Shown one piece after another: positions 1-8,530 of a stretch of DNA of 47,177 nt. The notes below the pieces were generated by a model, which made no database searches, was not told the origin of the DNA, and was given only the letters and a program-made list of their open reading frames with translations. Position numbers and translations under genes: made by a program. Numbering within the stretch: the first letter of the stretch is position 1; each line of letters opens with the position of its first letter. The stretch lies in assembly GCA_002480525.1 (NCBI GenBank), contig DLCH01000025.1, positions 30,739-77,915 on the forward strand, given 5' to 3'. This DNA comes from Gammaproteobacteria bacterium UBA7803. GTDB taxonomy: Bacteria; Pseudomonadota; Gammaproteobacteria; Pseudomonadales; Azotimanducaceae.

Positions 1-948
1 CCGCCGAAGCACGACGTGCAGCGCAAGGCCGTGGCGCCGGTGGCGGGTCCGCGCAATCTGGCCGCGCTGGAGCCGGAGATCCGTCAGCGTGTGTGCCGCA
101 TCCTCGACGCGTTGCCGGTGGGCGAGACCTTCGACTGGGTCGACCGGGTGTCCATCGAGCTGACCACCCAGATGCTGGCGACCCTGTTCGACTTCCCCTT
201 CGAGGAGCGCTTCAAGCTCACGCGCTGGTCCGACGTGGCCACCAACGGCCCCGATTCGGGCATCGTCGAGACCATGGAGCAGCGGCGCGACGAGCTGATT
301 CAGTGCCTGACCCGGTTCACCGAGCTGTGGCACGAGCGCGCCGCGCGGCCGGAGCCCGGCAACGATCTGATCTCCATGCTGGCCCACGGCGAGTCCACCC
401 GGGACATGATCGACCGGCCGATGGAGTATCTCGGCAACCTCATGCTGCTGATCGTCGGCGGCAACGACACGACCCGGAACTCGATCTCGGGCGGCGTGCT
501 GGCGCTGAACCGGTACCCCGATCAGTACGAGAAGCTGCGCCGCAACCCCGCGCTCGTGCCCAACATGGTGGCGGAGATCATCCGCTGGCAGACGCCGCTG
601 ACCCACATGCGCCGCACCGCGCTGGTGGATGCCGAGCTCGGCGGCAAGACGATCCGTGCCGGCGACAAGGTGGTGATGTGGTATCTCTCCGGCAATCGTG
701 ACGAGTCGGTGTTCGAGAACGCCGACGACCTGGTCATCGACCGGCCCAACGCGCGCAGCCACATGAGCTTCGGCTTCGGCATCCATCGCTGCATGGGCAA
801 CCGGGTCGGCGAGATGCAGCTCCGGATTCTCTGGGAAGAGATCATGAAGCGCTTCCACAAGGTGGAGGTGGTGGGCGAGCCGGTGCGCACCCGTCACGTC
901 TTCATCCGCGGATTCACCGAGCTGCCGGTCCGGCTGATCCCCCGCTGA
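1..948 (+). CDS. Cytochrome P450, CYP153-like (5' end cut by window)
   Basis: The reading frame is open from base 1, so the N-terminus lies outside the window and about 315 residues remain. Three P450 hallmarks are visible: the I-helix oxygen-activation motif GGNDTT (bases 457-474), the ExxR pair in EIIRW (574-585) and the heme-thiolate loop FGFGIHRCMGNR with the Cys codon at 790-792. The wording around these motifs (IIRWQTPLTHMRRTA, GDKVVMWYLSGNRDE, EMQLRILWEEI) is what I associate with CYP153, soluble three-component terminal alkane and fatty-acid hydroxylases. Steroid or terpene P450s (CYP125, CYP108) are the alternatives. No ferredoxin reductase is adjacent. A [2Fe-2S] ferredoxin lies 6.5 kb downstream on the other strand and could be the redox partner. 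The P450 call is firm; the subfamily is a recognition call, not a computed one. Confidence 0.9.
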   Translation, partial: PPKHDVQRKAVAPVAGPRNLAALEPEIRQRVCRILDALPVGETFDWVDRVSIELTTQMLATLFDFPFEERFKLTRWSDVATNGPDSGIVETMEQRRDELIQCLTRFTELWHERAARPEPGNDLISMLAHGESTRDMIDRPMEYLGNLMLLIVGGNDTTRNSISGGVLALNRYPDQYEKLRRNPALVPNMVAEIIRWQTPLTHMRRTALVDAELGGKTIRAGDKVVMWYLSGNRDESVFENADDLVIDRPNARSHMSFGFGIHRCMGNRVGEMQLRILWEEIMKRFHKVEVVGEPVRTRHVFIRGFTELPVRLIPR

Positions 949-954
949 TTCCCG

Positions 955-970
955 CCGGCCTACCGGCCGG
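955..970 (+). terminator. GC-rich hairpin after the P450 gene
   Basis: A six-base perfect stem (ccggcc/ggccgg) with a four-base loop begins seven bases after the P450 stop codon. There is no T-run after it, so it is a weak candidate for an intrinsic terminator or an RNA-stabilising stem. Confidence 0.3.
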
Positions 971-1069
971 GCGCCACCGTGATAGGATCACGCGCCAGTT
1001 GTTCCCAGTGATCGGGCGCGGCGCCGGCGGGCGGGTCCGCCGGCGCCGCGTCGTCCGTAAGGAGGCGCC

Positions 1070-2425
1070 ATGACACTTCGACCCCATCTCACCTGGGCCC
1101 TGGCCGCGGTGCTGCTCGTCGGCTGCGGCGGCGAGACCGCCGAGCCGGCCGGCTCGGCCGATCCCGCGCCGGCCGCTGGCGCGAGTGACGCCGCCACGCC
1201 GGCGGAGACCGCCACGTCCGGCGCCGCAGAGACGGCCGAATCCGACGCCCCGGCACAGCCGCCGGCGGATCCCGATCTGGTGTCGCCGCCGGGATTCCAC
1301 GCGGCGGTGTTCCACGAGGGCGTCGGCGCGGGTGCCCGGCATCTGGTGGTCCGGGACAACGGCGACGTGCTGGTGGCGTTGCGCAGCGGCTCGCTGGTGG
1401 CGCTGCGCGACGCCGACGGCGACGGCCGGGCCGAGCGCAGCGAGCGTCGGACGCTGCCCATCACCACGGGTCTGGCGCTCCACGACGGGCATCTGTACTT
1501 CTCGGACGACGTCAGCGTTCACCGGCTGCCGCTCGGCGACGCGCTGCTGCCGGCAGGGGAGCCGGAGCTGGTGGTGGGCGGTTTTCCCCAGCAGGGTTCC
1601 CATGCGGCCAAGACCCTCGCCTTCGATGCCGCGGGCAACCTGTACGTCAACGTCGGCGCGCCGTCCAACGCCTGCCAGGCCGAGTCCCGCACGCCAGGCT
1701 CGCCGGGCCAGCAGCCGTGTCCGCAGCTCGAGCGGCAGGCTGCGATCTGGAAGTTTCCGGCGGGAGCGACGGGCCTCGACCAGAGCGACGGGGAGCGTTA
1801 CGTCACCGGCACCCGCAACGTCATCGCGATGGACTGGCATGCCGGCGCCGGCGCGCTGTACTTCGCCATGCACGGCCGGGATCAGCTCAACACCCTCTGG
1901 CCGGAGTACTTCGACGACGAGGACAACGCCGAGATGCCGGCGGAGGAATTCCACCGCGCGGAAGCCGGCGCGGACTACGGCTGGCCGTACACCTTCTACG
2001 ATCCGCGGTCCGGCCGCCGCCTGATGGCGCCCGAGTACGGCGGCGACGGGGAGCAGACCGCCCCGGAGGGGCGTTACCGGGAGCCGCTGCATGCCTTTCC
2101 TGCGCACTGGGCGCCGAACGACCTCGCGTTCTACGACGGCGGGATGTTTCCGCAGCGCTACCGGGGCGGCGCCTTCATCGCCTGGCGCGGCTCCTGGAAC
2201 CGGGCGCCGCTGCCCCAGGCCGGCTACCGCGTCACCTTCCTGCCCTTCGCGGACGGGGCGCCGGCGGGGGCGCCGGAGGACTTCCTGACGGGCTTCATGG
2301 GCGCGGACGAGATCGCCCAGCCGTCGGCCGCGCGGTACCGGCCCATGGGCCTCGCGGTCGGTCCGGACGGCGCGCTGTTCGTCGGCGAGACCGAGTCCGG
2401 ACGGATCTGGCGGGTGAGCTACTGA
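1070..2425 (+). CDS. PQQ-dependent sugar dehydrogenase-like lipoprotein (sorbosone dehydrogenase type)
   Basis: A 451-residue protein with a lipoprotein signal: a hydrophobic run ends in LLVGC, so Cys19 would be lipidated. An Ala/Pro/Glu-rich linker (about 22-65) precedes a beta-propeller. The propeller carries wording typical of soluble glucose/sorbosone dehydrogenases: a GFHAAVF start, RHLVV, a calcium-like DADGDGRAE loop, and a C-terminal GLAVGPDGALFVGE. Such enzymes use PQQ to oxidise sugars or aldoses in the periplasm; the substrate here is unknown. A strong ribosome site (aaggaggc) lies just before the ATG. The gene runs toward the enoyl-CoA hydratase gene on the other strand, with six bases between the two stop codons and no room for a terminator. 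Confidence 0.82.
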   Translation: MTLRPHLTWALAAVLLVGCGGETAEPAGSADPAPAAGASDAATPAETATSGAAETAESDAPAQPPADPDLVSPPGFHAAVFHEGVGAGARHLVVRDNGDVLVALRSGSLVALRDADGDGRAERSERRTLPITTGLALHDGHLYFSDDVSVHRLPLGDALLPAGEPELVVGGFPQQGSHAAKTLAFDAAGNLYVNVGAPSNACQAESRTPGSPGQQPCPQLERQAAIWKFPAGATGLDQSDGERYVTGTRNVIAMDWHAGAGALYFAMHGRDQLNTLWPEYFDDEDNAEMPAEEFHRAEAGADYGWPYTFYDPRSGRRLMAPEYGGDGEQTAPEGRYREPLHAFPAHWAPNDLAFYDGGMFPQRYRGGAFIAWRGSWNRAPLPQAGYRVTFLPFADGAPAGAPEDFLTGFMGADEIAQPSAARYRPMGLAVGPDGALFVGETESGRIWRVSY

Positions 2426-2431
2426 GCCGGT

Positions 2432-3211
2432 TCAGTCGCCCTTGAAGACCGGCGGTCGTTTCTCCAGAAACGCCGACACGCCCTCGCGGTAGTCGTCGGT
2501 CCCGGTCGCCAGCAGGAACTGGTCGGCGTCCATGTGCATCAGCGCGGCGTCCATGGCGCCGCTGATGGCGTTGACGCTGCGCTTGATCATCTGCACGGCC
2601 AGCGGCGGCAGCGCGGCGTAGCGCTCCGCCCAGGCGGTGGCCCGGTCCGCCAGCTCCGATTCCGGCACCACCTCGTCGACGAAGCCCCAGTCGGCCAGTG
2701 TCGGCGCGTCGACCATGTCGCCGGACATCACCAGGCGCTTGGCGCGCGCGGGACCGACCAGGCGCACGCACAGGGGCAGGGCGTGCCACATCAGCGGCAT
2801 GCCGAGCCGGACTTCGCCGTAGCCGAGCCTTGCCGTATCGGCGGCGATGCGGAAGTCGCAGGCGCTGGCGATGCAGGCGCCGCCGCCGTTGGCGGCGCCG
2901 TGCAGGGCACAGATCGTCGGCTGGCGGATCTCCTGAAGCGCGCGCATCAGCCGGCCGCCGGTTTCCGTGCTGCGGCGCCGGGCCTGCAGCGTCTGGCGCG
3001 TTCCAGGCGCCTTCAGGTCGGCGCCCACGCTGAAGTGCCGGCCGCGCCCGCGCACGATCACGGCCCGGACACGGTCGTCGTCGGAGACTGCGCCGGCTGC
3101 GTCGATCAGTGCGTTCATCAGCTCCACCGTGATGGCGTTGTAGCGGTCCTCCCGGTCCAGCCACAGGGTGGCGATGGCGCCGTTCGTCGAAACGTCGATG
3201 GTGCCGGCCAT
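2432..3211 (-). CDS. Enoyl-CoA hydratase/isomerase family protein
   Basis: A 259-residue crotonase-fold protein. The start at 3211 gives MAGTIDVSTNG and is preceded by ggggaga; the frame stays open further upstream, but that part has no crotonase homology. The CoA-binding and oxyanion-hole wording is present: HFSVGADLK after VIVRGRG, and ALHGAANGGGACIASACDFRIAAD in the central region. The second catalytic acidic position falls in LGYGEVRLGMPL. The family hydrates or isomerises 2-enoyl-CoAs in beta-oxidation and in side-chain degradation. The gene stands alone on its strand, next to the DUF885 gene transcribed the opposite way, so substrate cannot be read from an operon. Confidence 0.9.
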   Translation of the reverse strand: MAGTIDVSTNGAIATLWLDREDRYNAITVELMNALIDAAGAVSDDDRVRAVIVRGRGRHFSVGADLKAPGTRQTLQARRRSTETGGRLMRALQEIRQPTICALHGAANGGGACIASACDFRIAADTARLGYGEVRLGMPLMWHALPLCVRLVGPARAKRLVMSGDMVDAPTLADWGFVDEVVPESELADRATAWAERYAALPPLAVQMIKRSVNAISGAMDAALMHMDADQFLLATGTDDYREGVSAFLEKRPPVFKGD

Positions 3212-3279
3212 GGCGGTGTCTCCCCGATGTCGGTGTCGAGGGCTCAGTGTACTTCGATGGAGGCCCCGGGCCGGAAGGT

Positions 3280-3307
3280 TTGTGCCGGACCGCGAAATCT
3301 GTAACGT
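3280..3307 (+). promoter_or_regulatory. Possible sigma-70 promoter for the DUF885 gene
   Basis: A TTGTGC hexamer at 3280-3285 and TAACGT at 3302-3307 are separated by 16 bases. They lie 43 bases before the ATG, in the divergent region between the hydratase and DUF885 genes. The match to consensus is only partial. Confidence 0.3.
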
Positions 3308-3349
3308 AGGCCGTCCGACGGGCGCGGCTGGAACTGGAGAGAACATCGC

Positions 3350-5170
3350 ATGAAACCGCTACAGGGACTCGCTGGCCTGCTGCTGATGGGGCTGCTGGCG
3401 ACGCCGGCCGGGACGGTCGCCCAGGCCGGGTCCACGGAGTCGGCGCGCTTCAACGCCTGGCTGGACGCCCGCTTCGCCGAGGACCTGGAACGCTCGCCGA
3501 TGGCCAAGACGCGCCGCGGCGTGATCGACGACGACTACGACGAGTGGGACGACCTGTCGCCGGGCTTTCAGGAGGAGACCTATCGAATCGGCCAGCGCCA
3601 GGTCGACGAGATGCGCGAGCAGTTCGACTACCGCAAGCTGAATCGGCAGGCGAAGCTGTCGTGGAAGCTGTTCGAGTACGACAAGGCCCGGGACAAGGCC
3701 GGCTTTCCGTTCCGCGAGCACGTCTACACCTTCAACCAGATGCGCGGCGTGCAGTCGCAGATTCCCGCGTTTCTCATCAATCAGCACCGGATCGGCGAAC
3801 GCGCCCATGCCGAGGCCTACATCGATCGTCTGCAGGGCGTGGATCAGTACCTCGGGCAGGCGCTGGAGAACGCCCGCCGGCGGTTCGTGCAGGACATCCG
3901 TCCGCCGCGTTTCGTCTACGATCACGTGCTGCGGGACGCCCGCAACGTGATCCGCGGCGCGCCATTCGATCCGGAGTCCGACGAGAACTCGCCGCTGCTC
4001 CAGGACTTTCTCGACAAGCTCGACGGCATCGAGCTGGACTCGGCGTACCGGGCGTCGCTGGAAAGGAGGGCGACCCAGGCTCTCCGCCAGCACGTGCTGC
4101 CGGCCTACCAGGCGCTCATCGACGAGATGACCTGGCAGCGCGAGCGCGCCGACGAGCGGGATGGCGCCTGGAAACTGCCGGACGGAGACCGCTTCTACGC
4201 CTACCGGCTCGCCCAGAGCACGACCACCGGCCTGTCGCCGGACCAGGTGCACGACCTGGGGCTGCGTGAGACTGCCCGGATCCACGAGGAGATGCGCGCG
4301 ATCATGGCAGAGGTCGGATTCGCCGGCACGCTGGCCGAGTTCTTCGAGTTCATGCGCACGGACGAGCGGTTCTACTACCCGGATACCCCGGAGGGACGGG
4401 AACGCTACCTGGCCGAGGCGCGCGCGATCATCGACGACATGCGCGGCCGCCTCGACGCGCTGTTCCTGCGCAAGCCCCAGGCGGACCTGGTGGTCAAGGC
4501 CGTCGAGCCGTTCCGGGAGCGGTCCGTCGGCAAGGCGTTCTACCAGCGCCCGGCGGCCGACGGGTCCCGGCCCGGGACCTACTACGCCAATCTCTACAAC
4601 ATGCGCGACATGCCCACCTATCAGATGCGTGCGCTGGCTTATCACGAAGGCATTCCCGGCCATCACATGCAGATCGCCATCGCCCAGGAACTGGCGGGCC
4701 TGCCGGACTTCCGGCGCTTCGGCGGCCACACGGCGTATGTGGAGGGCTGGGGCCTGTACTCGGAATGGGTGCCGGCGGAGCTGGGCCTGTACGAGGACCC
4801 GTACGAGAACTTCGGGCGCCTGGCGATGGAGCTCTGGCGGGCCGGCCGGCTGGTGGTGGACACGGGGCTCCATGCGAAGCGCTGGACCCGCGAGCAGGCC
4901 ATCGACTGGCTGCTCGACAACACGCCGAACCCCCGGGGCGACGTGGTGAAGGCCATCGAGCGCTACATCGTCATGCCGGGGCAGGCCACCGCGTACAAGG
5001 TCGGCATGCTGAAGATCCAGGCGCTGCGCGAGGAGGCGGCGCAGGCCCTCGGTCCGCGGTTCGACGTGCGTGACTATCACGACGTCGTGCTGGCCAATGG
5101 CTCCGTGCCGCTGGACATTCTGGAGGAGCTGGTGGACGCCTACGTCGCGCGGGTGAGCGAGCCGCAGTAG
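3350..5170 (+). CDS. Exported DUF885 family protein (putative zinc peptidase)
   Basis: A 606-residue protein with a clear signal peptide: a Lys-containing start, a Leu-rich core, and likely cleavage after AQA near residue 26. The diagnostic DUF885 sequence HEGIPGHH is at residues 432-439, a gluzincin-like zinc site (HExxx followed by GHH). It is followed by GWGLYSEW at about residue 470. DUF885 proteins are widespread in Gammaproteobacteria, usually periplasmic or lipoprotein, and are thought to be metallopeptidases; substrates are mostly unknown. The length is normal for the family. The ATG is preceded by ctggagagaac. The next gene starts 83 bases downstream behind its own promoter candidate, so this is probably a single-gene unit. 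Confidence 0.88.
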   Translation: MKPLQGLAGLLLMGLLATPAGTVAQAGSTESARFNAWLDARFAEDLERSPMAKTRRGVIDDDYDEWDDLSPGFQEETYRIGQRQVDEMREQFDYRKLNRQAKLSWKLFEYDKARDKAGFPFREHVYTFNQMRGVQSQIPAFLINQHRIGERAHAEAYIDRLQGVDQYLGQALENARRRFVQDIRPPRFVYDHVLRDARNVIRGAPFDPESDENSPLLQDFLDKLDGIELDSAYRASLERRATQALRQHVLPAYQALIDEMTWQRERADERDGAWKLPDGDRFYAYRLAQSTTTGLSPDQVHDLGLRETARIHEEMRAIMAEVGFAGTLAEFFEFMRTDERFYYPDTPEGRERYLAEARAIIDDMRGRLDALFLRKPQADLVVKAVEPFRERSVGKAFYQRPAADGSRPGTYYANLYNMRDMPTYQMRALAYHEGIPGHHMQIAIAQELAGLPDFRRFGGHTAYVEGWGLYSEWVPAELGLYEDPYENFGRLAMELWRAGRLVVDTGLHAKRWTREQAIDWLLDNTPNPRGDVVKAIERYIVMPGQATAYKVGMLKIQALREEAAQALGPRFDVRDYHDVVLANGSVPLDILEELVDAYVARVSEPQ

Positions 5171-5189
5171 CGGCCACCGGGCGGCCCCT

Positions 5190-5221
5190 TTGACACGTTT
5201 TTCACGGAGCTCCCGAATACT
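5190..5221 (+). promoter_or_regulatory. Possible promoter with perfect -35 hexamer
   Basis: A perfect TTGACA lies at 5190-5195, and an AATACT hexamer at 5216-5221 is 20 bases downstream, so the spacing is longer than ideal. It precedes the small gene at 5254. Confidence 0.35.
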
Positions 5222-5253
5222 CCACGGGTGAATTTCCGGTATGGAATCCGGCC

Positions 5254-5640
5254 GTGGAGCTCGACCTCAGGATCGATCGCGACGGCAAGACAGCCAGACT
5301 GACGCTGGACGGCGCGTATCACGTCAACGACATCGCCGCGATGTACGAGCGACTCGCATCGCTCGGCGGCCCCCCCGATCTCACCGTGATGGCGCACGTC
5401 GGCGACGCCCGGGTGAAGGGCGCCAGCCTCGATGGCCTGCGTGAGGTGGATGCGGCCTTCTCGCGTTTCTCGTCGGCCTATCCCGCGGGGACCCAGGTGA
5501 TCATGGTGCGCGACGGGGAGGCCGGGGGCGTGGCGTCGATGCTGGCCAATCTGGCGCAGGCGCGCGGCTACGCGCTGCGCATTTATCACGAGCGGGACGG
5601 CGTTCTGACCGAGCGTCCGGGTCTCGAGGGGGAAGGGTGA
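5254..5640 (+). CDS. Small conserved-looking protein, possibly STAS/SpoIIAA-like
   Basis: A 128-residue soluble protein starting with GTG; no ATG in this frame serves the N-terminus. I do not recognise it firmly. It opens with MELDLRIDRDGKTARL, an edge-strand pattern, and then alternates beta strands and helices (IAAMYERLASL, VDAAFSRFSSAYPAGTQVIMV), which resembles the SpoIIAA/STAS-like fold used in anti-sigma regulation and lipid carrying. There is no signal peptide and no membrane segment. The gene runs toward the methyltransferase-like gene, with three bases between the stop codons. Confidence 0.6.
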   Translation: MELDLRIDRDGKTARLTLDGAYHVNDIAAMYERLASLGGPPDLTVMAHVGDARVKGASLDGLREVDAAFSRFSSAYPAGTQVIMVRDGEAGGVASMLANLAQARGYALRIYHERDGVLTERPGLEGEG

Positions 5641-5643
5641 CGC

Positions 5644-6363
5644 TCAGCCGGCGCCGGTGGCGCCACGCTGGCGGGTGATCTTGACGAACCCCGCCTGACG
5701 ATCCACGACCACGCAGGCCGCATCCTGGCTCTTGGCCCAGAGGTGGATCTGCTTGAGATCCTCCGCCCGGCTGACCCGGCGCGCGAGCACCGTGAAGTCG
5801 TCCGCCAGTCGTCCGCCGAGGCGCTGCAGGGCGCCGATCACGCCCCCGGGTGTGGCCCGGGCGCCTTCGCACAGCGCCAGCTCGATCCCGTCCGGCAGAC
5901 GGGTCGTGTCCACGGCGTACCAGACGTACCCCTCGAACAGATGCGCCCGGCTGGCGATCACGTGCGCCCCGCCGATCTGGTACTGGGTCAGCCAGGAGCG
6001 CAGGGTGTTCGCCCAGTGGGGGTCCGCCTCCAGGCACCAGAGCTGCTTGGCGCGATTGCCGTCGGCGTGACAGATCGCCCCCAGCGCCAGGGTCATGACG
6101 CTGACGCCGCACTGGACGATGGGGCCCGTGGCGCGGGCGGCGTGGCCGAGGCAGCTCCGCACGTAGGTCTCGGCGCTCTGGGCCAGTGGGTCGCCCCAGT
6201 GGGCATGGAGTTCCGCGACGATGGGGAAGGGCGCCGGGTCGGCGGCGCTGGCCCCGAGCCGGCGCATGCAACGGTCGAAGCCGCGGAACCGCTCGAACAT
6301 CGCGGCCTGCGCGCGCAGGGACCGCAATCCCCGATGGGCGCTTTCCGGAATGGCCAGTTGCAT
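5644..6363 (-). CDS. Class I methyltransferase-like protein with degenerate SAM motif
   Basis: A 239-residue protein. The order GPIVQCGVSVMTLALGAI (about 80-97), then WCLEADPHWANTLRSWL (109-125), then an IGGAHVIAS strand resembles the first half of a Rossmann-like SAM methyltransferase, in which an acidic residue ends strand 2. The glycine-rich motif I is poor: the usual E/DxGxGxG reads QCGVSVM, with no acidic residue at its head. It may therefore bind something other than SAM, or be a methyltransferase relative with altered activity. No signal peptide. It is transcribed away from the alpha/beta hydrolase gene. Confidence 0.6.
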   Translation of the reverse strand: MQLAIPESAHRGLRSLRAQAAMFERFRGFDRCMRRLGASAADPAPFPIVAELHAHWGDPLAQSAETYVRSCLGHAARATGPIVQCGVSVMTLALGAICHADGNRAKQLWCLEADPHWANTLRSWLTQYQIGGAHVIASRAHLFEGYVWYAVDTTRLPDGIELALCEGARATPGGVIGALQRLGGRLADDFTVLARRVSRAEDLKQIHLWAKSQDAACVVVDRQAGFVKITRQRGATGAG

Positions 6364-6506
6364 GGCGCGTCACCGCTGGAACAGTGCCCGGAGTATACGG
6401 GCGGCGGGCCGGAGCCGGATGTGCCCTGGCGCACGAACCGCGGCTTCGGCGAACCTCCCGCAAGACCGGCCGGCGATGCGATAATCCCGGCCACAGGAGG
6501 AAGGCC

Positions 6507-7448
6507 ATGAACGACATCGTCCCGGACGCTCTGAAGGATCCACGCATACGTACCGAGTTCGTCGACGCCAATCATCTGCGCTTCGAGGTCGACGTGTGCG
6601 GCAGCGGCGACCGGCTGGCGCTGTGTCTGCACGGATTTCCCGAGCACAGCTTCTCGTGGCGCTACCAGCTGCCGATGCTGGCGGACCTCGGCTACACCGC
6701 GTGGGCGCCGAACCTGCGCGGCTACGGCCACTCGTCGCGGCCGGAAGGCATCGAGGCGTACAGCCTCGAGAACCTGCTGGCGGATGTGGCCGGACTGATC
6801 GACGCCGCGGGCCGCCGGGAAGTGGTGCTGCTGGCCCACGACTGGGGCGCGGTGATCGCCTGGTACTTCGCCATGCGCCGCATCCGGCCCCTGTCCCGGC
6901 TGGTGATCTGCAACGTTCCCCATCCGGTGCCGATGTCCGAGGCGATGCGCTCGGGGTTCGCCCAGCTCCGCAAGTCCTGGTATGCGATCTTCTTCCAGAT
7001 TCCCGGCTTGCCGGAGCGGCTGCTCGGACGCCACGACGCTGCGCCGGTGGGCGAGGCCATCCGCGGCTCGAGCTGCGATCCGGAGCAGTTCCCCGACGAA
7101 GTCGTCGAGGTCTATCGCCGCAACGCGGCCCAGCCCGGCGCGCTCACCGCGATGGTCAACTACTACCGGGCGCTGGTTCGTGGCGGCGGTGCCCGCCGGC
7201 AGCAGGCGGCCGGTTTCCCGGTGATCGAGACGCCCACGCTGATGCTGTGGGGCGAGGAAGACGTGGCGCTGACCAAGGAGACCACCTTCGGCACGGACCG
7301 GTTCGTCGAGGACCTGACGCTGCGCTACCTGCCGCGGGTGTCCCACTGGGTGCAGCAGGAGGCGCCCCAGGTCGTCAATCCGATGATCAAGGCCTTCCTG
7401 CTCGGCGAGCGCGTCCCCGAGCTGCGGTGGGAGCCCCGGCTGGTCTGA
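6507..7448 (+). CDS. Alpha/beta hydrolase, epoxide hydrolase-like
   Basis: A 313-residue protein. The start at 6507 follows a strong aggaggaagg ribosome site; the frame is open upstream but not homologous there. HGFPEH (42-47) gives the oxyanion-hole His-Gly. HDWGAVIAW places an Asp nucleophile at residue 112 (xDWG), as in epoxide hydrolases and haloalkane dehalogenases rather than Ser hydrolases. WGEED supplies the acid near 250-252 and VSHW the catalytic His280. NLRGYGHSSRP is typical of the epoxide hydrolase branch. The cap-domain tyrosines that activate the epoxide could not be assigned with certainty. With the P450 and ferredoxin nearby, a role in handling oxidised hydrocarbons or terpenoids is plausible. 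A gataat -10-like hexamer lies at 6479-6484. Confidence 0.85.
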   Translation: MNDIVPDALKDPRIRTEFVDANHLRFEVDVCGSGDRLALCLHGFPEHSFSWRYQLPMLADLGYTAWAPNLRGYGHSSRPEGIEAYSLENLLADVAGLIDAAGRREVVLLAHDWGAVIAWYFAMRRIRPLSRLVICNVPHPVPMSEAMRSGFAQLRKSWYAIFFQIPGLPERLLGRHDAAPVGEAIRGSSCDPEQFPDEVVEVYRRNAAQPGALTAMVNYYRALVRGGGARRQQAAGFPVIETPTLMLWGEEDVALTKETTFGTDRFVEDLTLRYLPRVSHWVQQEAPQVVNPMIKAFLLGERVPELRWEPRLV

Positions 7449-7479
7449 CCGTCCGGCCGGCCGGTCGCGGCCGGAGGCG

Positions 7480-7842
7480 TCAGGCCTGGGTGGCGGGCAC
7501 CGTGACCACCAGGCCGTCGAGCTCCCGGGCGAGGCGGATCTGGCAGGCGAGACGGCTGCCCGGCCCGGGACGCCACACGTAGGCCAGCATCTCCGTCTCG
7601 TCCGGGTGCGGCGCCGCCAGCAGTCCGCGGAACGGCTCGGCGACGTAGCAGTGGCAGGTGGCGCAGGTGCAGCCGCCGCCGCACTGCCCGACGATGCCGG
7701 GCACGGCATTGTCCAGGGCGGCGTCGAGCACGGTCTCGCCCGGCCTCGCCAGGCAGCGCCGGCGGCTGCCGTCGGGCTGCACGAAGGTCACGCTGATCGG
7801 GTCGTCGTCGCGACGGCCGGGCTGGGGTGTCGTGCTGGGCAA
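7480..7842 (-). CDS. [2Fe-2S] ferredoxin, adrenodoxin/putidaredoxin type
   Basis: About 120 residues. The cluster-binding loop reads GQCGGGCTCATCHCYV, matching the CxxxxxCxxC pattern of vertebrate/P450-type [2Fe-2S] ferredoxins, with the fourth Cys in RLACQIRL. This class passes electrons to P450s or works in Fe-S assembly. The start is uncertain: TTG at 7842 is chosen because a gagg lies just upstream and the length fits the family. GTG at 7791 is an alternative, and the frame is open to 7947, which would overlap coaE. It may serve the P450 at the left edge, but no reductase gene is present in the window. Confidence 0.85.
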   Translation of the reverse strand: MPSTTPQPGRRDDDPISVTFVQPDGSRRRCLARPGETVLDAALDNAVPGIVGQCGGGCTCATCHCYVAEPFRGLLAAPHPDETEMLAYVWRPGPGSRLACQIRLARELDGLVVTVPATQA

Positions 7843-7843
7843 T

Positions 7844-7873
7844 GTGACCTCGGGGCTGCGGAGCGGGTAAAAT
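7844..7873 (+). promoter_or_regulatory. Promoter candidate for coaE
   Basis: GTGACC at 7844-7849 and a good -10 hexamer TAAAAT at 7868-7873 are 18 bases apart. Transcription would begin about 25 bases before the coaE ATG. The -35 overlaps the likely start of the divergent ferredoxin gene. Confidence 0.45.
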
Positions 7874-7903
7874 GGCGGTTTTTGCACGGAGTTTACCGCG
7901 CTT

Positions 7904-8530
7904 ATGAAGATCGGGCTCACGGGCGGCATCGCGTCCGGCAAATCCACGGCCGCCCGCTATCTGGAACAGCTCGGCGCGTCCGTGATCGACGCCGACAAGC
8001 TCGGCCATCGGGTGTACGAGCCGGGCACGGCCGGCTTCCGGGCCGTGGTGCACGCCTTCGGCGACGACATCGTCGGCGACGACGGCCTCATCGACCGGCG
8101 CGCCCTGGGCGGCAAGGTGTTCGGCGATCCGGACGCGCTGAAGCGGCTCACCGACATCGTCTGGCCGGAGATCCGCGCCCTCGCGGAAGCGGAGATGGCG
8201 GCTCAGCTCGCCGAGGACCCGGGCCGGGTGGTGGTGCTCGAGGCCGCCGTGCTGTTCGAGGCGGGCTGGCAGGACGCGGTGGACGAGGTCTGGACCGTGG
8301 TCGTGGCGCCCGAGGTGGCCGTGGCCAGGGCCTGCGCCCGGGACGGGCTCAGCGAAGAGGACGTACGGCGTCGCCTCGACGCGCAGATGAGCAACGACGA
8401 GCGGCGCGCCATGGCCGACGTGGTGATCGACAATTCCGGCGACACCGAGACCCTGCTGGCGCGCCTCGACCGGGAGTGGCTGCGGGTGATCGGCAACGAC
8501 GGCCGGAGCATGGCGGAGCAGGCGGTATGA
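7904..8530 (+). CDS. coaE: Dephospho-CoA kinase
   Basis: A 208-residue protein that phosphorylates dephospho-CoA at the ribose 3'-OH, the last step of CoA synthesis, in the cytoplasm. It begins MKIGLTGGIASGKS, a P-loop at residues 7-14. It continues with the family-typical ASVIDADKLGHRVYEPG and then RRALGGKVFGDP with WPEI, and near the end NDERRAMADVVIDNSG. The length is normal. The stop overlaps the next ATG by four bases (ATGA), so it is translationally coupled to the PHP-domain gene. In many Gammaproteobacteria coaE sits beside pilD and yacG; that context is absent here. Confidence 0.97.
   Translation: MKIGLTGGIASGKSTAARYLEQLGASVIDADKLGHRVYEPGTAGFRAVVHAFGDDIVGDDGLIDRRALGGKVFGDPDALKRLTDIVWPEIRALAEAEMAAQLAEDPGRVVVLEAAVLFEAGWQDAVDEVWTVVVAPEVAVARACARDGLSEEDVRRRLDAQMSNDERRAMADVVIDNSGDTETLLARLDREWLRVIGNDGRSMAEQAV

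Noticed and set aside
914..2107. A 397-codon minus-strand frame opposite the sugar dehydrogenase gene
   Set aside because: Low-complexity Arg/Gly/Ala sequence without a recognisable domain; the plus-strand gene has a lipobox, a ribosome site and family motifs.
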